Below, piece after piece: positions 18,568 to 26,984 of a DNA stretch of 64,000 nucleotides. How positions within the stretch are numbered: position 1 is the stretch's first letter; each line of letters starts with the position of its first letter. Under the pieces are notes generated by a model. The model did no database searches and was not told where the DNA came from. It worked only from the letters and a program-made list of their open reading frames with translations. The stretch is from the NCBI RefSeq assembly GCF_026262505.1, contig NC_067203.1, positions 27,013,411-27,077,410 on the forward strand, given 5' to 3'. A program made the position numbers and the translations under genes. Source of the DNA: Trichomonas vaginalis G3. Lineage: Eukaryota; Parabasalia; Trichomonadida; Trichomonadidae.

Positions 18568-18699
18568 TTACGAGTACATATGCTGAACATTTGCTGGTAT
18601 TGGTTCATCTTCATATTCTCTGTACCTTTCTGCCACGTCAAATAAGTAAATGACACAATGGAAAAAACCTAAAACAAGTAGTCCTATTTCAAACCACAT
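18568..18699 (-). CDS. 43-aa single-span membrane protein overlapping the methyltransferase
   Basis: MWFEIGLLVLGFFHCVIYLF forms one membrane segment, followed by an acidic tail (ERYREYEDEP). It starts inside the 3' end of the methyltransferase gene in another frame and ends 24 bp before the next gene's start. The same ORF is open in D (45,759-45,890). Function unknown. Confidence 0.55.
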   Translation of the reverse strand: MWFEIGLLVLGFFHCVIYLFDVAERYREYEDEPIPANVQHMYS

Positions 18700-19503
18700 T
18701 TACTTACTAGTAAAATTTCTTTGTTATGACACTTTCTCCAGTTTATAGGACCTCTCTCATATTCTATCTTGTCATATCTAAACTCATAGTCATGTATGTC
18801 CTCTAACCATCTCATGACACTTTCCAAACCACTTTTATCGGATGTAAAGTAAAAGCATGGATGGTTATGTAAAACGTCTAAAGTTTCTAAAGAGTCTCTC
18901 AAAGTCCAGTCTACTTGGTATTGAAAATCCCATGTGTTATAGAACGCGCGGGTCCACTATAAAGAAAACATTTTCCTTGTCTTTATATTTTTCATACAAC
19001 TCTGTCCAATGACATCTCACAAACTCTATACCCTCATATATTTTTCTATGTTCTCTTTGAAAACATTTGTATAGTTAAGATATAAAACTTTTGACATAAG
19101 TGTTTCAATGTCATGAACTCTTATAGCACCACTATATAATAGTCTAGCAGATATACTATCCCAGTCTATATATTCTGCTTTTTCAAAACCTCTCTCACAA
19201 TATTTTTCTTATCTAATGGTATACGTTCCATCTTACCTATAGGTATCTTTTCTTTTAACTCTTTCAATATTTTGTTTGTCTGTCTGGTATATGTTTGAGA
19301 CGGTTCATATAGTTGTCGAAGTCATTGCATATAATCTTTGAGTCAGGAAATATTGTATGGCACAAATGAGATATATAGAAACTTCCACCGAACAAGTCTA
19401 CAAATGTTAGACCATTCGGTAGTTTCTTAAGTTCTCTCAATAGAATATCTTTACATCTACTCTTATTTCCAAAGAAGGGTAACGGTGGTTTTGTAAAATT
19501 CAT
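18684..19503 (-). pseudogene. Dam/D12-class DNA adenine methyltransferase (broken)
   Basis: Copy of the open 272-aa gene in D (44,956-45,774): N-terminal PPLPFFGNKS SAM-binding block, FVDLFGGSF, then the catalytic DPPF/Y-type region. The class transfers methyl groups to adenine N6. Trichomonas is reported to carry N6-methyladenine made by methyltransferases acquired from Mavericks. Start motif TTTTTATTATATATATAAA. Broken here. Confidence 0.85.
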
Positions 19504-19593
19504 TTTATATATATAATAAAAATGTTTTTTCCTGAAAAGTGACAGAAAAGTGACGGGGGGCTAGAGGGCACGAAGTGCCTGGAAGCCCCACTA

Positions 19594-19629
<36 letters not shown>
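19504..19629. repeat. right terminus of element A
   Basis: AAAAGTGACA repeats, then a nested hairpin (GGGGCT ... GGCACGAAGTGCC ... AGCCCC) ending ACTACC, then 34 T. The same end, inverted, starts element D (44,696 onward). The T-run is matched by A- or T-runs at the D ends, so the homopolymer belongs to the end type rather than to chance. Confidence 0.75.
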
Positions 19630-19631
<2 letters not shown>

Positions 19632-20231
19632 GCCTATTCTTACAGATTTTTGAGCTGAATCAGATTATAGTTTGAACAAGGTTTGAGATTTGAGCTATTT
19701 TGTTTAAATGATAATATTACCACACAAGGCTTATTTTAAGTGTTTAAGAATTAAGTCATTTTGAAAAAATTGAATATCATTATTTTCCAATATACTCTTT
19801 TTTTCAAAAATTCACATACAAGCATACCAAACTTAGGTTGGACTCACATGAACACACATATAAATAGTTAAAACACATTTGGTTGGTCACATATAATATC
19901 TTGCACATATAAAATCTTGAGATATTCCAATAAAACATTCATTGCATCATTTAGCTATATCATTACAATATAAACTCAATGTGAATAGGTAAAAAAACAC
20001 AAAAATATTAGCGCATTAAAAGATATAACATGAAGATTTAAATAAGCACTGTGTTTAAGTATAGTATATGTTTCTGTATAGTATATTGCATCTGTCTGCT
20101 TAATATTACGAGTATAGACTTAATATTGAAGAATTTTCCCGTAGCTTCCCAAATTTTACATGTAAAATTTGGGAAACTCACTTTTTCAATGTAAAAAATG
20201 GAATATTCACGACAAATTTGCTTTTATTTTA
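19630..20231. repeat. host dispersed repeat, copy 1
   Basis: Aligns by eye with 59,520-60,097: shared blocks include GAGATTTGAGCT, ATATTACCACAC, TTTTGAAAAAATTGAATATCAT and a CTCACTTTTTC block near the end. It carries a perfect 30-bp palindrome (20,146-20,175, TTCCCAAATTTTACA and its reverse). The two copies are well diverged, so the family is older than the Polintons. Family unknown. Confidence 0.6.
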
Positions 20232-20657
20232 ATGACAAGAGTCAAACAAAATTATTTTTTGAGAATTCAGCAAGACATCAATTTACATAAAATTATACTT
20301 CCTCCGCGTGCTAGAGAACTTCGGCAAATTACAATTTATGATATTCAAAAAAGAGAAGTACAGTTTAAAATTCATAAATTGACTAATCTCTTAAACAATG
20401 ACACTATGTATTTGGTCCCTGTATTAAAGGAACTCAATACATTACTTGATTCTTTTGAAAAAATTTCAACTATCAGGCAACAAACTTTATTGTTCTGGAA
20501 AGAACATGGAGTTGAAGGCGATCTAATGAATGATATACTTGAATACATGGATAAGTTCTGTTCCGAACATTCACTTCAAGATGTTATTGAAAATTGGTTA
20601 TCTTTTGTGAATGATGTTAATCATCAAATTGGAGTTGAAGTTGAATTTAAATTTTAA
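20232..20657 (+). CDS. small host-side ORF, unknown (141 aa)
   Basis: MTRVKQNYFLRIQQ..., helical throughout, with a possible coiled segment (VLKELNTLLDSFEKISTIRQQTLLF). The codon and base composition is more AT-rich than the Polintons. An in-frame TTG lies upstream, but the ATG at 20,232 is preferred. Could be a gene fragment. No family recognised. Confidence 0.4.
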   Translation: MTRVKQNYFLRIQQDINLHKIILPPRARELRQITIYDIQKREVQFKIHKLTNLLNNDTMYLVPVLKELNTLLDSFEKISTIRQQTLLFWKEHGVEGDLMNDILEYMDKFCSEHSLQDVIENWLSFVNDVNHQIGVEVEFKF

Positions 20658-21714
20658 TATTTTCTTTTTAAATAAATTATTATTTTTTAAAATTAACTTA
20701 TTAAATGCCGATAAAATTTATTCTATAATTTAATGATAAATACATTATTCTATTAAATACTTTATTTAATTAAATACTTTAACGTAATTTATACATGAGT
20801 ATATACTTTTGTTATTTTGTATAAAGATAATAAAGATATAAAATTATAAACATAGCCAGTTTTAAGGTTATTATTTAAATTATGCAAGTTTACAAACTGT
20901 CACTTTTTCGTAAATTCTACCACACTCCCTTGGCTCACTCAAGGCCAAGGAATGGTAAGTCCTTTACCTTAGAGTGAAGTTCCTCTGATACCCCTCATCA
21001 AATGAGGGGTACCAGAAGAACTTTGCATTTTTCAATAAATATTGCATTAACTAGGCCCCAGTGTACCAGGTGGCATACCTATGGTAGACTAGGTCAAAGT
21101 TCTTCTGAGGTCTCTCATTGAATGAGAGACTTCGGAAGAACTTTGCCTGATGTGGCTATAAATGCAACACTTAGCCTAATATAAAGTCAGTAGATAACAT
21201 GATGCTGCTTTATTGAAATAATACAAAATTAATATAAACTATATTTATTGGTATTACTAATAGGAATAATATGAACTGAAACAGATATTATTATTATGAT
21301 AAACTTATTATCAGTTTTGAATTTTTACCTTCTTAACAATAAAAAAATTCCATTTTTTCTTATTGTTTTCTAAAAAAAATTTACCTTATGTATTTTGGTT
21401 TGGTAAGCTTTTTGACCACGCATGGTTTGGCAAGGCTGAGAGGGTTAGCTATCCGTCAAAAAAACCTCGAAAATTTTAAATATTGATATAGATTTTCATC
21501 ATTTACTTAAAATCGATTGTTTGCAGTCGATGTTATCAAATATTATTAAATTCAAATATACTTGAACATACTACAAATTGTTTTTGGAACTTATCAACAT
21601 TTCCCCAATTTAACAATACTCCAACTCTCATACACAGTTCCCATTACCACGGTCTCATTTTAAAAAGAAATGATTAATAAATTCTAAGATCTAACGATTT
21701 AATTACCCAATTCG
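20658..21714. other. gene-free host DNA with hairpins, left flank of B
   Basis: No credible ORF. It contains two long hairpins of related sequence: 20,977-21,023 (arms AAGTTCCTCTGATACCCC...) and 21,095-21,145 (arms CAAAGTTCTTCTGAGG...). Both have 22-25-bp arms with two mismatches each and 1-3 nt loops. The rest is simple AT-rich sequence. ATTCG at 21,710-21,714 is the target duplicate of element B. Confidence 0.6.
20977..21145. repeat. pair of related long hairpins
   Basis: Hairpin 1 (20,977-21,023) and hairpin 2 (21,095-21,145) share the outer stem AAGTTC(C/T)TCTG but differ inside. All mismatches within stems are transitions, so one strand's RNA would pair them as G-U. They look like a duplicated hairpin that has drifted. 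Confidence 0.7.
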
Positions 21715-21943
21715 AGTTAGTATACAAGTCTTGGGTATTGTGGCACTGCGTTCCACCTTACCCAATACTTGTGAATTTGACACTTTACGAAACCGTTAAC
21801 GTATATTTTACAACACAAACGACAACACTAACTTAACCTTAAATATTTACAAAACCACCACCCACTTCACTTCACTAACGAACTCACTAATGTAAAAATA
21901 AACGTTCTCACTATCGTTCTCACTAACAACTTCACTAATGTTC

Positions 21944-22228
21944 TCATAAATTTTCCTCAATATCTTCATCATCAGTGTTAACCCTATTGTAGTCATACTT
22001 GAAGCCATAAACTTTCTCTAACTTCTTAACGTACAATTTACATAACTTACCTTCGTCATCGTATGGTTTAATGATATAACTATTTCTATCTTTATAAACA
22101 GTCAATGAAAAGTCAACTGGTCTCGGATGTATTTGAAAGAACATGTTATGCTCAGGAAGGAAGAATAAATGTTTAAATGTATGTTTGTTATACTGTGGAA
22201 TTCGAATGAGTTGCTTTTGTTCTGTCAT
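21944..22228 (-). CDS. 94-aa protein of the inverted end (left copy)
   Basis: MTEQKQLIRIPQYNKHTFKH..., beta-rich middle (MFFQIHPRPVDFSLTVYKDR) and acidic C-terminus (TDDEDIEENL). Its twin at 43,148-43,432 has the same protein sequence. It carries the element start motif (TTTTTATTTGGATGTAA). Location in both ends suggests a role in end recognition or replication initiation, but that is a guess. No family recognised. Confidence 0.65.
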   Translation of the reverse strand: MTEQKQLIRIPQYNKHTFKHLFFLPEHNMFFQIHPRPVDFSLTVYKDRNSYIIKPYDDEGKLCKLYVKKLEKVYGFKYDYNRVNTDDEDIEENL

Positions 22229-22313
22229 TTACATCCAAATAAAAATTTTCAGTAAACTTAAAAATAAAATAAAAAATTAATGATATCACCACCCTCACAC
22301 GTATGAAAACATA

Positions 22314-22378
22314 GCACAAAAATAATGTTTATGTTAGAATGTTAGATCTAACACGTTTTCTAACCTCATTTCTAACCT
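22314..22378. repeat. nested palindrome, TGTTAGA type, in the left end of B
   Basis: AAAAATAATGTTTA, then two TGTTAGA words, the centre AGATCT, then inverted words. It occupies the same slot that holds an AGGTGA-type palindrome in the right end (about 43,005-43,064). Confidence 0.8.
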
Positions 22379-22385
22379 GTTGAAT

Positions 22386-22913
22386 TCATTGCTTTATAAC
22401 TCTCTTCCTTGGTTTCTTTTTAGTTGCTTTCTTCACGTCTGTCTCCAACTTGACTGTCTTTCTTCTTCGTCCGTAATGATACCAGTTACTTCCACCAGTC
22501 AATGGGTCAAATGGTCTTTCGTAAGGGTTTCCATACATTCCATAGGGACCATACGGAAGAACTACTGGTGGAGAAGAAACATTTTCTTTAGTTCCATCGA
22601 CTCTATTTAAATGCATTGTTTCACCTTTCATCTGGTCATTAAAGTCTTTTGCATGTTTTGCAAACTCATCGTCCTTTCCTAAAGCATTTTCTGACTCAGT
22701 CGCAACCAAATTGGATGCTTTATTTATGAGCCCTATTTTATTTAATCTTAACTTCTTTGCAACCCAGCCTCCAATCTTTCCTTTATTTGCATCTAATGTC
22801 TTCGAAACTCTTCCTCCACTCATTTTATTTACTGCGTCATAAGCCCCAAGTGCTTTTGCTCCAAATGCTAATGCTTTTGTTCCCATTGCGCCTAAAGCTG
22901 CCCAAGCTACCAT
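22386..22913 (-). CDS. virion-type protein with hydrophobic N-terminus and basic tail (175 aa)
   Basis: Starts MVAWAALGAMGTKALAFGAK, a hydrophobic/amphipathic region. It continues with Gly/Tyr/Pro-rich YGPYGMYGNPYERPF and ends KKATKKKPRKRVIKQ. The layout resembles adenovirus core or membrane-lytic proteins (inference). Start motif TTTTAATATGGTGTAA. Its 3' end lies inside the inverted end of the element. Confidence 0.55.
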   Translation of the reverse strand: MVAWAALGAMGTKALAFGAKALGAYDAVNKMSGGRVSKTLDANKGKIGGWVAKKLRLNKIGLINKASNLVATESENALGKDDEFAKHAKDFNDQMKGETMHLNRVDGTKENVSSPPVVLPYGPYGMYGNPYERPFDPLTGGSNWYHYGRRRKTVKLETDVKKATKKKPRKRVIKQ

Positions 22914-22917
22914 TTAC

Positions 22918-23110
22918 ACCATATTAAAATCATCTCTCTTCAATATTATCTCATAAAAGTTCTCGTTACTGGAGAAAGTCAATGAAACATAAACATTCTC
23001 ATTCATAAACTTCTTTCTTATCTCATCTATACGCTTCAAAATGTCTGAACAATTGCTAACATCTTCTACAACAGTTATTTCATCATGAATGACCTTAAAA
23101 ACAAGCTCAT
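22918..23110 (-). pseudogene. small reverse-strand ORF remnant
   Basis: A frame of about 60 codons reads like a real protein (e.g. VIHDEITVVEDVSN), without a convincing start. It sits between two reverse-strand virion-type genes. Function unknown. Confidence 0.3.
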
Positions 23111-23991
23111 TTAATATGCTATTAAAATCATCTCAATAATGAGTCCATCCTTTCCATCTTTAGGTAGCACAACATCTTTCATTGAAGAAGGTTCGACAAG
23201 TCTTATATTAAACTTACTGACAAAGTTTGTTATACTATAATGCTTCGGCGGCGAATACATATAGTTTGAAAGACATAATATAGATTCTTCAGCAAATTCA
23301 CTTATACTGGATTTTATAACAATGTTCTCACGAGACCAAATACCACCAATTGACAATCTTGTAAGCAATCCTGCTGAACCTTCTACTGTAAACGTCGATG
23401 GTAACATTCCACGAAGGTCATCTATTGACATCGTTGAGTCACTGAATTTAAATATTTTCTTAAAGCAATCGTCATTATCTAACCATGCAATAGCTTTGAA
23501 GTTTTCATTCGAATATACATCTGCTTCATTAAATGTAAAACCTGACTTCTTTGCAGAGACGACTTTAAAATCTATTGCATTTGTTTCAAAATTATATACT
23601 ATGGTAACTTCTGAAGGTAATGGATGTCCTTCCGCAGTCAGTTGTTCTCTCACTACCGTTTGAAGCTTTGTGTTAAAAACTTTCATGTCATCTCCTGTGT
23701 CTAGGTTCACATACACAGCAACAGGAAAACTATCTTGCTTCTTTGTTCATCATTATACCTCAAAACATTAAAGTTCTTCAATAATATTGTTCTTCCTGCT
23801 GGAATACTTCGAACCTGTCTGATTTCAATAGCTTTCTCACCTCCTACATACTCTACCCAGTGTCTTGGATATTCATAAGTATACTGACTTTCTTGAATTT
23901 TGGTTGGTTTCATCATAACGTGTTCATAGTATATCTTTATACTCTTGTCAGTTAGACTCGGTGCTATGTTCTGAATATTTCTGACTTGCAT
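23111..23991 (-). pseudogene. conserved structural-type protein, P-x2-W family, B copy 1 (broken)
   Basis: Carries YPRHWVEYVGGEKAIEIRQV near the N-terminus and LPKDGKDGLIIEMILIAY at the C-terminus. Both blocks are shared with the paralogue at 38,994-39,851. Related genes in A and D share the P-x-x-W region. The start codon is 16 bp from the divergent ATPase gene. Minor capsid role possible. Confidence 0.65.
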
Positions 23992-24007
23992 TTTTAATGG
24001 AGATAAA
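23992..24007. promoter_or_regulatory. 16-bp divergent promoter (structural gene / ATPase)
   Basis: TTTTAATGGAGATAAA separates two opposite ATGs and gives the T-run start motif on both strands. Confidence 0.6.
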
Positions 24008-24894
24008 ATGAAGCATTTAATACATGACGTAGATGAAGACATGAATGAAACTACAGACAAACTTAACTCTTCTCTATTCTTCCTTTCAGTAAGGACTATG
24101 AGTTCTGTTCAAATGGTGTTTATTTCTATTGTGGAAAGATGGGTTCAGGTAAGACATTTAACCTCATTCGTCATATACTCATAACAGACGTTTAGGAAAT
24201 GACTCATATTATGACCAAATCATTATATCAGCAACTTCAGACTCTATGGACTCAACAGCGAAAACATTTATGTCAAAAGTTCAAGCCTCTGTCGTTAAAG
24301 TTCCAGACAGTGAACTCATTGAATTTCTTCAACGTTACATTCGACGTAAGAGGAAATATTATGCCATCGTTGAATTTATACAGTCAGGAATGCAAAAGAC
24401 TTCTGAGGAGATGGAAAGAATTATTGACAAACACCACTTACGTCAATACTCAGGAGTTTACGATATGAAACGACTTACAAACTACATTCTGTCAAAACTT
24501 TCAAAATACCCCTTCAAAAAATATCCTTCAAATACTTTGTTAGTTTGCGACGACTTCGCCGGAAAAGGTTTAGTGTCAAAAGCAGACTCACCATTAGCTA
24601 ACATCATAACTAAAGTCAGACATTACCACTTAACTGTAGCAATACTTATGCAAAACATGGCGTTTCCTTGCTTTAAACATAAAACGTCTCATAACTGACT
24701 TCGTTATCTTTCAAGGTTTCTCACGCTATGACATTGAACTCATTTGGAAACAGTCAGGTATAACATTACCTTTTGAAGAAATTTGGGAAGCATATAAGTC
24801 TCTCATCTCTCCTCGTTCATACCTTGAGATTCATATCATGACTAATACCATTAAAGTCAAAAACATTCCATGGGAACGACCAACATTGTTTTAA
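24008..24894 (+). pseudogene. packaging ATPase of element B (broken)
   Basis: Same family as 4,927-5,802. The Walker A region contains GKMGSGKTFN and the Walker B region LLVCDDFAG, with the sensor-like YHLTVAILMQNM after it. The C-terminal end is ITLPFEEIWEAYKSL. Pumps DNA into the capsid in intact relatives. Broken here. Confidence 0.85.
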
Positions 24895-25303
24895 AGTTTA
24901 ACCTTCAATTGACTGATGGTAAACAAATTCCATGCATCTCTGTCGCCATTTCTGTTAATATTTTTGCTGTCATTCATATCATCCACTTCCCCATCCGTTA
25001 ACTTTTGAGGATATGCGTTAGAATAGCTGTTCTTAAATGAAGGCTTTTCACCTTTTAGCGCATAAACTCTATAACTTTCTGCATACTTATGTTTGAACCT
25101 CCTGAGCCATCATTGACATAAATTTTTATAGGCTTCCCACCCTTTGTTCATGTTCCTGCTTCTTCCCTTAGCTCTTTTGTTCAGTAGTTCTACATCTTTA
25201 TACACAGCTCCTGTCTCAGTGAATTCAACAATATTTTCATTCGTTAGCTTTACATTCAAAACCCTTGTCGAGTATATTGTTCATTTCATACATATAAAAG
25301 GTT
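24891..25303 (-). pseudogene. small reverse-strand gene remnant, unknown
   Basis: Pieces such as FTETGAVYKDVELLNKRAKG and WEAYKNLCQ read as protein. The region starts from an element start motif (TTTTATATGTATGAA) that faces the next forward gene. No family recognised. Confidence 0.35.
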
Positions 25304-25317
25304 TTATTCTATATGAA

Positions 25318-25968
25318 ATGAGAAGCAAATCCATCTTAGCTGGTGCCGTTAATGTTCCAATTGAACCAACATCAAATGTTGACTCACGAACGACAAACAA
25401 TATTGTCATAAAGAACTATAGTTCAGAGTGTTTGAAAGAAAAAGAACCAGAACTTAAGTCGGGAGGGCTCAAAGAGCCCATCATGGCGCATGGCGCCGTG
25501 AATTTAAACTCAGCTTCAAACGCTAACGCTACATCAGATGTTAAGTTAGAGTATCCACCACTGGACCAAATTCTTTCAAGAGAAGCCAACGACAACCCTT
25601 ACACAAATGTTCAAACAAATCCTTCAGATAACGTAGACCATTACCTTCTTCAGTTATACCAAACAATTTTACTCAAAGACGATAAGAAGCTTTTGACAAA
25701 TCTTATAAGTAAGAACCAAATAATTCTAACAAAGGAGGACCTTGAAAATGTTATATCACGAATAACAGGGAAACAATGTGTCATTGACTATCTCGACCCT
25801 GAAATCGAATGCTGTGGTCAAACGCCACCATTCATGAAAATAGGTAACATCCGCATCATTGAAACACCAGGAACTACAGGAGTTGAGTTTAAGTATAAAT
25901 ATTCGAACGAGTATACAAAACTATCTACTTACTATAAGCTTTGCTTGAAATATGTTTTAGTAAATTAA
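25318..25968 (+). CDS. conserved Polinton protein with CCG motif, B copy
   Basis: 216 aa from the ATG after TTTTATTCTATATGAA. The N-terminal half is low complexity (Ser/Asn/Lys). The C-terminal half carries LDPEIECCGQTPPF, the counterpart of IEPDIACCG in A (1,313-1,894), and a beta-rich tail. It occupies the same relative position beside virion-type genes. Uninterrupted. Function unknown. Confidence 0.65.
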   Translation: MRSKSILAGAVNVPIEPTSNVDSRTTNNIVIKNYSSECLKEKEPELKSGGLKEPIMAHGAVNLNSASNANATSDVKLEYPPLDQILSREANDNPYTNVQTNPSDNVDHYLLQLYQTILLKDDKKLLTNLISKNQIILTKEDLENVISRITGKQCVIDYLDPEIECCGQTPPFMKIGNIRIIETPGTTGVEFKYKYSNEYTKLSTYYKLCLKYVLVN

Positions 25969-26234
25969 AGCAATTTGTAATATCTGTCCAAAACTTCTTC
26001 AACAGTATCGAACTCATCTTCATAATGCAAACCTAATCTTATTGACTTGGTGCAGTTTTCACTAACACAATATAGCGCTTTGCGCTCGGCGCCTTTGACG
26101 CCTTTTTCTGTTCTCTTGACTGACATAACTAATTCATTTGTTTCATCAAACAGCAACAACCAAAGTTCATGACCTAATACATAACATTCATACTTTATAT
26201 TTTTAGCTCTGAGTTCTCTTGTAAGCTGTTGCAT
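25965..26234 (-). CDS. small unknown protein (89 aa)
   Basis: MQQLTRELRAKNIKYECYVLG..., with a compact middle (LWLLLFDETNELVMSVKR) and a helical end (EDEFDTVEEVLDRYYKLL). Its start overlaps the end of the next reverse-strand gene. It holds the same position as the small gene at 874-1,294 in A. Function unknown. Confidence 0.5.
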   Translation of the reverse strand: MQQLTRELRAKNIKYECYVLGHELWLLLFDETNELVMSVKRTEKGVKGAERKALYCVSENCTKSIRLGLHYEDEFDTVEEVLDRYYKLL

Positions 26235-26967
26235 TTAATATTTTCTAAAAAGTCTACTTCAACAGTCATTCGCACTGGTGCCTTCAGTTCTACAGGCTCT
26301 CCTTGAAAGTCAACAAGTCTGAATTGCATGTCTTTCAAATTATGAGGACTAATGCGAACCCATTTACCTAAATGAGTTGCTATGACAGGAACGTTTGGAA
26401 TGAACATTGAATTGACTGCATAACAGAAAGACTTATATTCTACTGAACCTTTACTATTAACTCCTGAAATACCTGTGACATTAGCTATTTTTGACTCAAT
26501 GTATAAACAATTACCATAACATACGTATGGAACAGATTTCATCTCAATCGTTTTGTCAATACTTTTCAAAGGAAATGTCATATGGTATGCCCAAAGAATT
26601 GAACTCTATGACTCATTCGTGTTATCTTAAACTCCTTCGCATAACTGAACTTCAAAACTCCTGCAATAAGTTTAACATTCATTAAGTTTTCTTCGTTCTC
26701 CTTGTTTATTGTAGTATTTATGAGAGCATTTAACACTCCAGCTAATGTTTCCATCTTATATTCTACATTATTGTGAAATCTTATTTCGTGCTTCTTTCCA
26801 TCTATTTCAAGCTCCATGAAATCTGTTTCATCTGTTATAACGAATGAAGCGATAGTATTGAAGTCAACCATTCTGAATGCAAGTGGCTCATTCTGTAGAC
26901 CTAAGTTTGTTTGTAGCTTTACTGTCCCGTATTCGTTTGGGTCTGTACTTTGCAAATAGAACAACAT
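26195..26967 (-). pseudogene. minor structural protein region of B (broken)
   Basis: Two consecutive beta-rich stretches. The upstream one has EYGTVKLQTNLGLQNEPLAF and a DFMELEIDGKKHEIRFHNNV core. The downstream one has YVCYGNCLYIESKIANVTG and ends FRLVDFQGEPVELKAPVRM. The last block resembles the end of the A gene at 1,899-2,696. A virion component is likely. Its start is 17 bp from the fibre start. Confidence 0.5.
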
Positions 26968-26984
26968 TTTATTCTCATTAAAAT
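26968..26984. promoter_or_regulatory. 17-bp divergent promoter (structural gene / fibre)
   Basis: TTTATTCTCATTAAAAT between opposite ATGs gives the element start motif on each strand. Confidence 0.55.

Larger units (their letters stand above)
1..19629. mobile_element. Polinton/Maverick element A, right-hand part
   Basis: The block holds major capsid, SF3 helicase, packaging ATPase, family B polymerase, integrase and methyltransferase genes, the hallmark set of Polintons. Its right end is a terminal hairpin (core GGCACGAAGTGCC) followed by 34 T (19,596-19,629). The left end lies outside the window; judged from its relative D, about 4.9 kb is missing, for an expected total near 24 kb (inference). 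The element is broken, with very roughly fifteen to twenty breaks in the part seen. Many genes still align well with D, so it is not very old. Confidence 0.9.
21715..22411. repeat. left inverted end of element B
   Basis: Matches the inverted sequence 42,965-43,661 except for a palindrome insert (about 22,314-22,378) whose core differs. Identity resumes after the insert (GTTGAATTCATTGCTTTATAA) for about 30 bp. Contains the 94-aa ORF. Confidence 0.9.

Noticed and set aside
19596-19629. Poly-T run as a poly(A) tail of a retroposed gene
   Set aside because: Matching runs occur at both ends of D in inverted orientation next to the same terminal hairpin, so they belong to the Polinton end.
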